This document shows, piece after piece, positions 54,677 to 63,592 of a stretch of 64,000 nt of DNA. Under the pieces are notes generated by a model. That model worked only from the letters and a program-made list of their open reading frames with translations. It did not search any database and was not told the DNA's origin. The stretch is from Scytonematopsis contorta HA4267-MV1 (GTDB lineage Bacteria; Cyanobacteriota; Cyanobacteriia; Cyanobacteriales; Nostocaceae), in assembly GCA_019359035.1 (NCBI GenBank), contig JAHHIC010000054.1, positions 62,001 to 126,000 on the forward strand, given 5' to 3'. The position numbers and the translations under genes are program-made. Within the stretch, counting starts at the first letter, position 1. Every line of letters starts with the position of its first letter.

Positions 54677-56578
54677 ATGTGCGGAATCGTTGGTTATGTT
54701 GGTACCCAAGCAGCTACAGAAATTTTGCTGGCTGGGCTGGAAAAACTCGAATATCGTGGTTACGATTCTGCTGGAATCGCCGCTATTTGGGAAGGTGAGG
54801 TTGATTGCGTTAGAGCAAAAGGTAAACTTTATAACTTACGCTCAAAGTTAGAGTCAGTACAAACTCCATCCCAAATAGGTATTGGTCACACTCGCTGGGC
54901 AACACATGGTAAGCCTGAAGAGCATAATGCCCATCCTCATATGGATACAGCTATGCGGGTGGCGGTGGTACAAAATGGTATTATTGAGAACTATAGAGAT
55001 TTACGTGACGAATTGAAAGCGCAGGGTGTTGTTTTTCGTTCTGAAACTGACACTGAGGTAATTCCTCATTTAATCGCTCAATTTATCAAAGAAGAAATAG
55101 CCCTGGGAAATGGGGATTCGGAGTTAGTTTTTTTTGATGCGATACGCAAAGCGGTAAATCATCTTGAAGGTGCTTTTGCTATAGCGGTGATTTCTGCTGA
55201 TTACCCCGATGAGTTGGTTGTGGTTCGTCAACAAGCTCCGTTGGTGATTGGTTTTGGTCAAGGGGAATTCTTCTGTGCTTCTGATACTCCTGCGATAATT
55301 TCCCACACTCGTGCGGTGTTACCTTTGGATAATGGGGAGATGGCTCGTCTTACCCCTCTGGGTGTGGAAATTTATGACTTTACTGGACGTAGATTAAAAA
55401 AACAGCCCCGAATGTTGAATTTGAATCCCACGATGGTGGAAAAACAGGGATTCAAACACTTTATGCTCAAGGAGATTTACGAGCAACCTGGGGTAGTTAG
55501 GGCTTCTTTGGATGCTTATTTTAATCCTGATTGGAAGGCTGACGATACTCAAGGGACGCCAATTAATCTCGGTATAAATCCGGAATTGTATGGTGATTTA
55601 GAACAAATTCAAATCGTCGCTTGCGGTACAAGTTGGCATGCTTCCTTGGTGGGTAAATACTTATTGGAACAATTGGTGGGGATTCCTACACAGGTTCAAT
55701 ACGCTTCGGAATTTCGCTATGCACCAGCACCGATGACATCAAATACTTTGCTTATTGGTGTTACTCAGTCTGGTGAAACTGCGGATACGTTAGCTGCTTT
55801 GGCAATGGAAAAAGAGCGTCGTCAAGGTAAGGAAGCAAAATATCAAGCGCGGTTGTTGGGGATTACTAATCGTCCCGAAAGTAGTTTGGGACATTTAGTA
55901 CCGAACATAATTAATACTTTGGCAGGAATCGAAATTGGGGTCGCAGCAACTAAAACTTTTACTGCTCAGTTGATGGCTTTTTATGCTTTAGCGCTGGATT
56001 TAGCTTACCTGAAAAAAACTATTGCGCCTATTGAGCTTGAAAAAATTATTGCTGGGTTGCGACAAATTCCTAAAGATATTGAAGAAACTTTAGAAAGTCA
56101 GGAAAAGTTGACAGAACATCTGGCTCACGATTTTGCTGATACTCAAGATTTTATCTTCTTGGGACGGGGTATTAATTTCCCTATTGCTTTGGAAGGAGCA
56201 TTGAAATTAAAAGAAATTAGCTATATTCATGCGGAAGGTTACCCTGCTGGGGAAATGAAACATGGACCGATTGCGTTGCTAGATGCGAAAGTCCCCGTAG
56301 TAGCAATTGCTATGCCTGGAAACGTTTATGAAAAGGTTATTTCTAATGCTCAGGAAGCTAAAGCAAGAGATTCCCGGTTGATTGGGGTAACTCCTGTGAA
56401 AGATGGTGAAGCTGGAGAAGTGTTTAATGATTTAATTCCGGTGATGGAAGTATCAGAACTACTTTCTCCTTTGTTGACTGTGGTGCCGATGCAGTTGTTA
56501 GCTTACCATATTGCGGCACGACGCGGGTTAGATGTTGACCAACCAAGAAATTTGGCTAAGTCGGTGACGGTGGAATAA
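54677..56578 (+). CDS. glmS: Glutamine-fructose-6-phosphate aminotransferase (isomerizing)
   Basis: 633 aa. Met1 is followed by the catalytic Cys2 (MCGIVGYVG), with the glutaminase motifs HTRWATHG and NGIIENY. Two SIS domains follow (about 305-440 and 480-620) with CGTSWHASL, TQSGETADT, and near the C-terminus LAKSVTVE. It makes glucosamine-6-phosphate from fructose-6-phosphate and glutamine, the first step to UDP-GlcNAc for cell wall and polysaccharide. CGGAG (54661-54665) precedes the ATG. Confidence 0.97.
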   Translation: MCGIVGYVGTQAATEILLAGLEKLEYRGYDSAGIAAIWEGEVDCVRAKGKLYNLRSKLESVQTPSQIGIGHTRWATHGKPEEHNAHPHMDTAMRVAVVQNGIIENYRDLRDELKAQGVVFRSETDTEVIPHLIAQFIKEEIALGNGDSELVFFDAIRKAVNHLEGAFAIAVISADYPDELVVVRQQAPLVIGFGQGEFFCASDTPAIISHTRAVLPLDNGEMARLTPLGVEIYDFTGRRLKKQPRMLNLNPTMVEKQGFKHFMLKEIYEQPGVVRASLDAYFNPDWKADDTQGTPINLGINPELYGDLEQIQIVACGTSWHASLVGKYLLEQLVGIPTQVQYASEFRYAPAPMTSNTLLIGVTQSGETADTLAALAMEKERRQGKEAKYQARLLGITNRPESSLGHLVPNIINTLAGIEIGVAATKTFTAQLMAFYALALDLAYLKKTIAPIELEKIIAGLRQIPKDIEETLESQEKLTEHLAHDFADTQDFIFLGRGINFPIALEGALKLKEISYIHAEGYPAGEMKHGPIALLDAKVPVVAIAMPGNVYEKVISNAQEAKARDSRLIGVTPVKDGEAGEVFNDLIPVMEVSELLSPLLTVVPMQLLAYHIAARRGLDVDQPRNLAKSVTVE

Positions 56579-56651
56579 GGGATTTTCTGGAAATAAATTG
56601 TCTTTTGGAAGAACAAAAAGTTAGAAATTAAATCAAAAAGTAGAAAAATAA

Positions 56652-56694
56652 CTCTTGGGCTAGGATATTACAATATTCCTCAAGAGATTTTTTT
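56652..56694 (+). terminator. Terminator of glmS
   Basis: CTCTTG pairs with CAAGAG, with further pairing inside (AGGATATT/AATATTCCT), followed by ATTTTTTT. It is a complete intrinsic terminator about 75 nt after the glmS stop. Its T-run touches the ATG of the small ORF at 56695. Confidence 0.75.
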
Positions 56695-56898
56695 ATGCCA
56701 ACGGGTAGACAAGAGTGGGTGCAAACTAAATTTGTGCAAATTCTGATGATGCATTTAGAGCCATCTAAAGTTATGAAGTTTTGGGTTGCTTGTAAACTAG
56801 GTCAAGGTGATTACATCAAATTGAAAGACCAAACGTTTGAGAATGAAACGGTTGCTAGTCTTTATGAAAAAATAAAAGGGTTTCAAGATTCTAAATAA
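56695..56898 (+). CDS. Small protein of 67 residues, function unknown
   Basis: The reading frame starts at once after the glmS terminator T-run, so a ribosome-binding site is missing for this ATG. A second ATG at 56746 would give about 50 residues. It is rich in Lys, Gln and Val, with one Cys (FWVACKLGQGD) and no membrane helix. I do not recognise it. It may be a real small protein with its own promoter, or chance. Confidence 0.4.
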   Translation: MPTGRQEWVQTKFVQILMMHLEPSKVMKFWVACKLGQGDYIKLKDQTFENETVASLYEKIKGFQDSK

Positions 56899-56930
56899 GT
56901 ACTATTTGCTTTGGCAAAAAATTATTTCCA

Positions 56931-57329
56931 TTAGACAAACAAGCTTTCATCCACTTTAAATACTTCAGCAAGTGCTTTTGCTTGATGTTGGCTTATGCTT
57001 ATTTTGCCATTGATTATGTCCAAGACAAGTTCCAATGAACCAAGTACTCCAACTAATCCTTCTGGCTGCATATCACGTGCTTCCATCAAATGTATTAGCA
57101 TTGAATGCGGCGTACCTTTGGGTATTGGGTAATGAGTTTCTTCAAATTTCTCGATTAGCGCCACTAATAATTCTAAGAACGTATCTTCTTCTGGAGTCCG
57201 ATTGGGACGATGTTCTAAATCTTGAGCTACGGCGATAGCTTGCTCATTTTCTGATTCTGTGGTGATTGCTTTCGGCTGATACTTAGCTAATAATTGACCA
57301 TAAAATTCAGCATTAAAAGTACGGGTCAT
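56931..57329 (-). CDS. higA: HigA-type antitoxin
   Basis: 132 aa. The N-terminal part is helical and acidic (about 25-65). The C-terminal part (about 95-130) carries a helix-turn-helix-like section (GVLGSLELVLDIINGKISIS, then HQAKALAEVFKVD). This matches the HigA antitoxin group that represses its own operon and neutralises HigB. It overlaps higB by 17 bp, with the toxin gene first as is usual for higBA. Confidence 0.85.
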   Translation of the reverse strand: MTRTFNAEFYGQLLAKYQPKAITTESENEQAIAVAQDLEHRPNRTPEEDTFLELLVALIEKFEETHYPIPKGTPHSMLIHLMEARDMQPEGLVGVLGSLELVLDIINGKISISQHQAKALAEVFKVDESLFV

Positions 57330-57612
57330 TTTTCCACTTGTCCTTATCGTATTCAGCGTGAGTTAGTACATATTTGATATAAATTCTTTGGTTGGGATAG
57401 ACGATATCAACAATTAGGCGGTAGTGGTTCCCTTTTATATTAAATACAGTAAAATTGCTAACAGCTTCTGCTTTTGGGTAAACCGCCTGGACATCAACAA
57501 TATTTTTCCATTCAGCTTTGGTTGCGACCCTGTACCAATCATAAAGCGCTTCCCTTGCATCTGCGTGTGCTTCGCAAAACTCCCGAAGGATTTTGCGGCT
57601 AATAACGTGCAT
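57313..57612 (-). CDS. higB: HigB-type toxin (mRNA interferase)
   Basis: 99 aa RelE-superfamily protein. MHVISRKILREFCEAH, DWYRVATKAEWKN and NIKGNHYRLIVDI are typical of HigB, which cuts mRNA at the ribosome. NIKGNHYRLI and the basic residues in the C-terminal strand (YIKYVLTHAEYDK) form the active face. It overlaps the antitoxin gene by 17 bp. The start is the ATG at 57612. The operon promoter should lie in 57613-57725. Confidence 0.88.
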   Translation of the reverse strand: MHVISRKILREFCEAHADAREALYDWYRVATKAEWKNIVDVQAVYPKAEAVSNFTVFNIKGNHYRLIVDIVYPNQRIYIKYVLTHAEYDKDKWKNDPYF

Positions 57613-57725
57613 CGTAGGTGTTCATCTTTTCTAAATATAATAGCTAAAAAACTTTTCTCTTACGAGATACTCTTGTGGGGTGGCACGTCCCGCGCCTTGT
57701 GATTGTACTTTATCTCAATTTTTGT

Positions 57726-58364
57726 TCAAGTCCCTTCAAAACTTCGCAAATCTTCTGGCAAATGGTATCTATCTCCCAAAACCTCCAATAATAGTCCACG
57801 CGCATCAAACTTAATTACACTCACCGAAGCCGCTAATACATTAATACGGTTACGGTAGCTTCCTAAATCGATACCCAGCAAGCTGCACAAAATAATTCTA
57901 ATAGTAGCTTTGTGGGAAACAACCAAAACATTGCCTGTAGAATATTTTTGCTGAATTTCCGTGATAACTGGCATTGCTCGGTTCGCAATTTGTACAGATG
58001 TCTCCCCCCCAGTGGGTGGATTCCAAGCTGGTTCGGTTAACCAACGAAGGTAATCATCGGAATAATTTTTCTTGACAAAATCAACCGTTTCCCCTTCCCA
58101 TTTTCCGTAAGCAATTTCCTTTAGACCTTCCCGCAATTGCATTTCCATCCCCAACTTGTCGCATAAGGGTTTGGCTGTGGCAATAGTACGTTTCTTGGGA
58201 CTAGCGTACACAGCATTCCAAGGTAGCGAATGATAATTTTCTGCAAAACCCTTAGCCATTAACTCCCCTTCGGGTGTTAGGTCTGGGTCTAAATCACCGC
58301 AATAACCACCTGTACGACTGTATACGGTTTCACCATGTCGGAGCAAATATACTTTCAGACTCAT
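57726..58364 (-). CDS. Histidine phosphatase family protein (phosphoglycerate mutase-like)
   Basis: 212 aa. LLRHGETVYS contains the catalytic RHG (Arg9-His10-Gly11), with the second His in VVSHKATIRI. YASPKKRTIATAKPL and EIAYGKWEGET are family landmarks. Members include phosphoglycerate mutases, cobalamin phosphatases and other phosphomonoesterases, and the sequence does not decide between them. The start is the ATG at 58364. It is divergent from the lanthipeptide export genes. Confidence 0.87.
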   Translation of the reverse strand: MSLKVYLLRHGETVYSRTGGYCGDLDPDLTPEGELMAKGFAENYHSLPWNAVYASPKKRTIATAKPLCDKLGMEMQLREGLKEIAYGKWEGETVDFVKKNYSDDYLRWLTEPAWNPPTGGETSVQIANRAMPVITEIQQKYSTGNVLVVSHKATIRIILCSLLGIDLGSYRNRINVLAASVSVIKFDARGLLLEVLGDRYHLPEDLRSFEGT

Positions 58365-58687
58365 GTTTTTGCTTGTGGGTGATTGGTTTTGTTGCCGAAA
58401 TGCGCCATATGAGCATGGTTATCTTATATCAAATCCGCTTTGCTTGAATTAAATTTTGTTAAGATTTTGCTTGTCGCAGGTGTATTAAGATTCGTAACCT
58501 GCTTCTCTATAACTTTTTCTCTAAACTATTATGTCATTGTTACTGAGTCTTATATAGTACATACAACATTTATTGTTTCATCTGTAAAGCTATGTGAATT
58601 TAGCTGAAAAATGCGGGAATAATATAGTCATCTCTAATAAAGAGGCTTTTCTTTTCTTGTAAGTGACTTTACATAGGTATACTTTTG
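58365..58687. other. Divergent spacer upstream of the lanthipeptide export genes
   Basis: 323 bp, AT-rich, without repeats or genes. It should contain the promoters of the phosphatase gene and of the HlyD gene; no clear boxes were identified. Confidence 0.5.
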
Positions 58688-60292
58688 ATGAGTAACGAAA
58701 AACTATTTCGCCAAGAGTCTCTAGAGCGGCTATCTTCTCCCGAAAGGCTAGACCAGTTAATGCAAGTAGTTAACCCTAGAGACTGGATACCCCTAACTGC
58801 TTTTGGAGTATTTGTATTTGCAGCTTTAATTTGGAGTATTTTTGGACGAATCCCAATGACGGAGAATACTCAAGGGGTGTTGATTCGTCCGCGAAAAGTG
58901 GTGCAATTTCAGTCAGCTATCGCTGGACAGTTAGAATCTTTAAATGTACGTCAAGGTCAGTGTGTCAAGAAAGGTGAAGTCCTGGCTACAGTTAACCCCT
59001 CTGAAATGAGACAACAACTAGAGCAGCAGCGTAGTAAAAGAGTGCTGTTGATAGCGCAAGCTCAGGATAGTGTTGGACTACAACGTCAACGTATGGGCTT
59101 AGAAAAAAATACTTTAGTTTCGGAGCGTGCTAGTATACAGCAGCGTTTGCAAGCATCACAGCAACTTACACCAGTGATTCAAGAGCAAGATTTACAAGCG
59201 ATTGCTCAACAACGTCAAAGTTTAGTAGAGCGCTTAAGAGCAGCACAAGCATTAACACCAATTTTGCGTAGTAAATCATCTACTGCAATTGCTCAACAAA
59301 GGATTAGTGTAGAACAGCGTTTACGTGACTCGGAAGCTTCTGTACCCATACAAAAAGAAAGATTGGAGAGACGAAAACAGTTGTTTGCAGAAGGAGCAAT
59401 TCCCAGAGAAGGAATCTTAGAAGTTGAACAGCAATATCGTCAAGCTTTACAGCAAGTTTCTGAACTTCGAGCACAATTAAAACAAATTGATGTCCAAGAA
59501 ACTGAAGCACAGCAGCAATATTTAACAAATTTAAATAATATTAGTGAAGTTCAAGCCCAATTAAGAGAGACAACAGTCAGAGAAACACAAGCAAAGCAAA
59601 AATATTTAGAAAATCTTAATGCCATTTCACAGTTACAAACCCAGTTACAAGATATAAATACAAAAGCAACAAGATTACAACAAGAAAATTTAGAAACATC
59701 AAACAGTAAATTAAACGAAATAAAAGAAGTTGAGCGTAATATTGCACAACTAGAGCAAAGATTAAACGAAAATAGTAAAATTGTGAGTACTAATGATGGG
59801 TGTATTTTGGAAGTTACAGCTAATGCTGGGCAAATAGTAAACCCCGGTAGTAGTATTGGCACAATAAACATAGCTGGAGATAGTTCTAAAATGATGGCTA
59901 TCAGCTATTTTTCTGTGGGTAACGGTAAGAAAATTAAACCAGGTATGCAAATTCAAGTTACTCCTGATATGGTAAAACGTGAAAGATTTGGGGGCATAGT
60001 TGGTAAAGTCGTTTCTGTATCATCCTTCCCCGTTACTTCTCAAGGTGCAGCATTGGTATTAGGGAATCAAGAATTAGCCAGCAAGTTAATTTCTAATGAA
60101 CCAAAAATTGAAGTAGTTGCTGAATTAGAAATAGATGAATCTACACCTAGCGGTTATCGTTGGTCTTCTTCTAAAGGACCCAAATTACAAGTGTCTGCTG
60201 GAACAACCACCTCATCTAGAGTACAAGTGGAAAAACAAGTACCAATTACTCTTGTTTTACCAATTTTGAAAGAGTGGACTGGTTTTAATTAA
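58688..60292 (+). CDS. NHLP-type secretion adaptor (HlyD family)
   Basis: 534 aa from the ATG at 58688; a TTG at 58685 precedes it. A short cytoplasmic region with RLDQLMQVVNPRDW comes before one membrane helix (about 40-58). The beta-barrel and lipoyl part follow (VQFQSAIAGQLESLNVRQGQ in parts), then a long coiled coil from about 100 to 370 with repeats of the ALRAQLKQI/QAQLRE type, and a C-terminal beta-barrel (GDSSKMMAISYFSVGNGKKIKPG in parts). It bridges the periplasm as partner of the ABC exporter next to it. The N-terminal RL...QVVxPRDW region is typical of the NHLP bacteriocin group. Confidence 0.88.
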   Translation: MSNEKLFRQESLERLSSPERLDQLMQVVNPRDWIPLTAFGVFVFAALIWSIFGRIPMTENTQGVLIRPRKVVQFQSAIAGQLESLNVRQGQCVKKGEVLATVNPSEMRQQLEQQRSKRVLLIAQAQDSVGLQRQRMGLEKNTLVSERASIQQRLQASQQLTPVIQEQDLQAIAQQRQSLVERLRAAQALTPILRSKSSTAIAQQRISVEQRLRDSEASVPIQKERLERRKQLFAEGAIPREGILEVEQQYRQALQQVSELRAQLKQIDVQETEAQQQYLTNLNNISEVQAQLRETTVRETQAKQKYLENLNAISQLQTQLQDINTKATRLQQENLETSNSKLNEIKEVERNIAQLEQRLNENSKIVSTNDGCILEVTANAGQIVNPGSSIGTINIAGDSSKMMAISYFSVGNGKKIKPGMQIQVTPDMVKRERFGGIVGKVVSVSSFPVTSQGAALVLGNQELASKLISNEPKIEVVAELEIDESTPSGYRWSSSKGPKLQVSAGTTTSSRVQVEKQVPITLVLPILKEWTGFN

Positions 60293-60343
60293 TTGGTAAT
60301 TGGTAATTGGTAATTGGTAATTGGTAATTGGTAATTGGTAATT
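60293..60343. repeat. Heptamer array (STRR), unit AATTGGT
   Basis: Seven units of AATTGGT between the adaptor stop codon and the exporter gene. The upstream extension of the exporter reading frame starts in this array. Confidence 0.9.
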
Positions 60344-60384
60344 ACTGTGTTCAGAATTTTATTCACAATTTAAAACAATTAAAA

Positions 60385-62640
60385 ATGACCAGCAGCAGCA
60401 TAGACACTAAACTTAAAGCTGAACCGAAAGCTAAACCTAAAGTCTACAAGAGAGCTAAAACTCCTACACTTCTACAAATGGAAGCTGTAGAATGTGGTGC
60501 AGCAGCATTAGGAATTATTTTGGGTTATAATGGACGCATTGTCCCACTAGCTGAATTACGGCGAGAATGTGGCGTATCTCGTGATGGCAGTAAAGCTTCT
60601 AATGTTCTCAAAGCTGCTAGACGTTATGGGTTAGAGGCTAAAGGTTATAAGCGTGAGCTTGCTAGTCTTAAAGAGATGCAGCCTCCCTATATAGTTTTCT
60701 GGAATTTTAATCATTTTCTTGTAGTCGAATCTATTGGTCAGGAAAGAGTTTTTTTAAATGACCCTGCTACCGGACCACGTACTGTATCTGTTCAAGAATT
60801 TGATGAAGCTTATACTGGTGTGGTATTAGTTTTTGAAAAAGGAGCAGAGTTTAAAAAAGGTGGACGTAAAGCTAATCTATTTTTGTCTCTTTTAGAAAGA
60901 TTACAAAGTTCGTCTGCTGCGCTCTTGTACTGTATTACAGCTGGATTTCTGTTAGTTCTACCTGGTTTAACTGTACCAGTGTTTAATCAAGTTTTTATTG
61001 ATAATATCATTGTTGAAAATAGATTTGATTGGACGCGCCCATTGCTTATAGCTATGGGATTGACATTATTTTTACAAGCCGGTTTAAATTTTTTACAAAA
61101 ACGTTATCTGCGACAATTGAAAATTAAATTGTCTGTGGGGATGACTAGTAAGTTTCTCTGGCATATTTTGAACTTACCAGCAGGATTTTATGCTCAAAGA
61201 TTTGCTGGGGAAATTAGTAGCCGTGTCAGTATTAATGATAAAGTTGCTGAGATATTGTCTGGTAAATTAGCTACTACTGCGATTGATACAGTAATGCTTA
61301 TTTTTTATGCTATTGTCATGTTTACTTATGACTGGGTACTGACTACAATTGGTATATTTTTTGCAATTGTCAACGTCGTCACTTTACAATTAATATCTAG
61401 ACAACGTGTAGATTCTAATATGCGCTTAGCTCAAGATATGGGTAAAGTTGCTGGGACAGAAATTGCTGGGTTACAGAGCATGGAAACTCTGAAAGCAGGA
61501 GCATTAGAATCTGATTTTTTTGCTCGTTGGGCTGGTTATTATGCTAAAGGTATTAATTCGCTACAAGAACTGTCAGTTACCAACCAGACTGTAGGCGTTT
61601 TACCGTCATTATTAAACTCTCTGACTAATATGTTAGTTTTAATAGTCGGTGGATTGCGCGTTATGGACGGAAACATCAGTATTGGGATGTTAGTCGCTTT
61701 TCAGAGTTTGATGAGTAGTTTTCAAAGTCCTGTGGATTCTCTGGTTAAGTTTGCTGGAGAAATTCAAGAACTTGAAGGAGATATTAACAGAATTGATGAC
61801 GTTTTGAATAACCCTATTGACCCCGAATTAGATAGGATACAAAAAGGTGAAGTTAAACAACACGCATCGCCAATTACTACTTATCGCTTAAAAGGTCACG
61901 TAGAATTAAAAAATGTTACTTTTGGCTATAGTCGTGTAGAAGCTCCTTTGGTTGAAAACTTTAGCATGACCTTGAGACCAGGAGAAAGAGTGGCATTTGT
62001 TGGTGGTAGTGGTTCTGGTAAATCTACTATCGCTAAAGTGATTACTGGTTTGTATCAACCTTGGGAAGGAGAAATATTATTTGACGGTATACCCCGTTCA
62101 CAAATTCCTCGTTCTGTTATCACAAACTCTTTGGCTGTAATAGAACAAGAAATTTTACTTTTCAGTGGCTCTGTGCGAGACAATTTAACTTTGTGGGATG
62201 ACACAATACCTGATGGACAGTTAGTCAAGGCTTGTATGGATGCAGCGATTCACGAAATAGTGATGGCATTACCTGGTGGATATAATGGGGAACTGATGGA
62301 AGGAGCGGGAAATTTAAGTGGGGGACAGCGCCAACGTTTAGAGATTGCTCGTGCTTTAGTGAATAATCCTTCAATCTTAGTGATGGATGAAGCAACCAGC
62401 GCTCTCGATACAGAATCGGAGTCAATGATTGACCAAAATCTTCGTAGACGTGGATGTTCTTGTATTATTGTCGCTCACCGCTTAAGCACTATTCGCGATT
62501 GCGATGAGATTATCGTTATGGAAAGAGGTAAAGTTGTCCAACGCGGTACTCATGAACAATTATGGGCTATGGGTGGATATTATGCAAACTTAATTAAATC
62601 GGAAGAATCTAAAAAACAAGAAGCTTTAGCCTCCATTTAA
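60385..62640 (+). CDS. NHLP-type bacteriocin ABC exporter with C39 leader peptidase
   Basis: 751 aa from the ATG at 60385; a frame from 60328 reads through the repeat. Residues about 25-150 are a C39 protease: catalytic Cys37 in LQMEAVECGAAAL, His in NFNHFLVVE and Asp in LNDPATGP. Next come the membrane domain (about 175-460) and the ATPase domain with Walker A GGSGSGKST, LSGGQRQRLEIARA, Walker B LVMDEATSALD and VAHRLST. It cuts the precursor after Gly-Gly and exports the product. The precursor gene downstream has a fitting Gly-Gly site, and the HlyD adaptor is directly upstream. Confidence 0.92.
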   Translation: MTSSSIDTKLKAEPKAKPKVYKRAKTPTLLQMEAVECGAAALGIILGYNGRIVPLAELRRECGVSRDGSKASNVLKAARRYGLEAKGYKRELASLKEMQPPYIVFWNFNHFLVVESIGQERVFLNDPATGPRTVSVQEFDEAYTGVVLVFEKGAEFKKGGRKANLFLSLLERLQSSSAALLYCITAGFLLVLPGLTVPVFNQVFIDNIIVENRFDWTRPLLIAMGLTLFLQAGLNFLQKRYLRQLKIKLSVGMTSKFLWHILNLPAGFYAQRFAGEISSRVSINDKVAEILSGKLATTAIDTVMLIFYAIVMFTYDWVLTTIGIFFAIVNVVTLQLISRQRVDSNMRLAQDMGKVAGTEIAGLQSMETLKAGALESDFFARWAGYYAKGINSLQELSVTNQTVGVLPSLLNSLTNMLVLIVGGLRVMDGNISIGMLVAFQSLMSSFQSPVDSLVKFAGEIQELEGDINRIDDVLNNPIDPELDRIQKGEVKQHASPITTYRLKGHVELKNVTFGYSRVEAPLVENFSMTLRPGERVAFVGGSGSGKSTIAKVITGLYQPWEGEILFDGIPRSQIPRSVITNSLAVIEQEILLFSGSVRDNLTLWDDTIPDGQLVKACMDAAIHEIVMALPGGYNGELMEGAGNLSGGQRQRLEIARALVNNPSILVMDEATSALDTESESMIDQNLRRRGCSCIIVAHRLSTIRDCDEIIVMERGKVVQRGTHEQLWAMGGYYANLIKSEESKKQEALASI

Positions 62641-62645
62641 ATGTA

Positions 62646-62667
62646 GAGACGTTACATGTAACGTCTC
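62646..62667. repeat. 22-bp perfect palindrome (GAGACGTTACA family)
   Basis: Six bases after the exporter stop codon. Same family as 43563-43590, whose arms are 3 bp longer. It may terminate the export operon. Confidence 0.85.
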
Positions 62668-62700
62668 ATTCATAAACATGACATGTAACCCTTAATGTCA

Positions 62701-62796
62701 AGACGCGATTAATCCATAATGTAGAGACGCGATTAATCCATAATGTAGAGACGCGATTAATCCATAATGTAGAGACGCTATTAATCGCGTCTCTAC
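62701..62796. repeat. Tandem expansion of a palindrome half (3 x 24 bp plus complete hairpin)
   Basis: Three identical 24-bp units (AGACGCGATTAATC plus CATAATGTAG, at 62701, 62725 and 62749) are followed by AGACGCTATTAATCGCGTCTCTAC, which completes a near copy of the 26-bp palindrome with one mismatch. Repeat growth has taken place from one arm. Confidence 0.88.
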
Positions 62797-62934
62797 CAGG
62801 GTTGCAAAATAAACAATACTATTTTGATTATCGCCTTATTACTAAATAAGGTGCTATTTATAGTAACAGTTATAACTTAGATTATGCAATATTTTTCGCA
62901 CTTTATTTACAAAAAATCAAATTTTATTCTTATC

Positions 62935-62964
62935 TTGACGTTTGATAATTACCTTGATTACACT
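62935..62964 (+). promoter_or_regulatory. Possible promoter of the precursor gene
   Basis: TTGACG (62935-62940) and TACACT (62959-62964) with an 18-bp spacer, about 100 bp before the ATG at 63066. The match to the sigma-70 consensus is fair (5/6 and 4/6). Confidence 0.4.
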
Positions 62965-63065
62965 GTGGAGGTCGGTAGCAAAAGATGCAATTGTAAAAGA
63001 TATATTAACAATTGCTATTTCTCTTTACCGCTTCAAACTCTCATATCAATCAAATCGTAAATAAC

Positions 63066-63422
63066 ATGAGCGAACAATCTATTTCCCGCGACGAAATCCA
63101 ATCTAAGATTCTTATCAAAGCGTTAGAAAATTCTGAATTCAGACAACAATTGTTGAGCAATCCAACTGCAGCAAAAGAAGCTGTTGAACAAGAGATTGGT
63201 CAAAAGCTTCCAGATGCTTTCAATGTTAAAGTACTCCAAGAAACAGAAGATACAGTTTACTTGGTTATGCCTTGTATTCCTGATGCTTCAGGTGAGTTGT
63301 CTGATTCAGAACTAGAAGCTGTAGCTGGTGGAAGCAGAAAGAGAAACTGTGTAACTGGTGCTACTATCCGCGTAGACTGTGCATTTGGTTCAGTTTGTGT
63401 TCTCACAAACAGAGGTTTATAA
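63066..63422 (+). CDS. Lanthipeptide precursor with NHLP (nitrile-hydratase-like) leader
   Basis: 118 aa from the ATG at 63066; the frame runs up to a TTG at 63012. Residues 1-89 form the leader: helical ISRDEIQSKILIKAL, ENSEFRQQLLSNPTAAKE, GQKLPDAFNVKV, ETEDTVYLVMP, then SDSELEAVAGG, the classical C39 cut site. The predicted core is residues 90-118 with Cys95, Cys105 and Cys111, Thr97, Thr100 and Thr114, and Ser90 and Ser109: enough for up to three thioether rings. The NHLP leader is known from class II lanthipeptides and related peptides. A LanM-type gene follows. Ring pattern and activity are unknown. Confidence 0.9.
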   Translation: MSEQSISRDEIQSKILIKALENSEFRQQLLSNPTAAKEAVEQEIGQKLPDAFNVKVLQETEDTVYLVMPCIPDASGELSDSELEAVAGGSRKRNCVTGATIRVDCAFGSVCVLTNRGL

Positions 63423-63494
63423 TCAAAATCTTACCTACCTAAATATGATATTTCAGGTTATTTAAAATCTAAAACTTATCATATTAGCCCTTTC

Positions 63495-63522
63495 AAGAGG
63501 GACGGAAAAATCCGTCCTTCTT
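63495..63522 (+). terminator. Hairpin between precursor and synthetase genes (attenuator-like)
   Basis: AAGAGGGACGGA pairs with TCCGTCCTTCTT (12 bp, one G-U) around a 4-nt A loop, 70 bp after the precursor stop. It has only a weak T-rich tail. Such partial terminators are common after lantibiotic structural genes and keep the synthetase level low. Confidence 0.65.
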
Positions 63523-63592
63523 TGATTGTTTGAGCAACTCAAGAATATTACCCAACTTTTCATCAGCAAATCAGCAACAAAGTTTAACTTGT

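Larger units (their letters stand above)
62641..63065. other. Spacer between exporter and precursor genes
   Basis: It holds the 22-bp palindrome, the tandem half-palindrome array, and an AT-rich part with a possible promoter at 62935-62964. The precursor thus probably has its own promoter. No gene. Confidence 0.6.
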
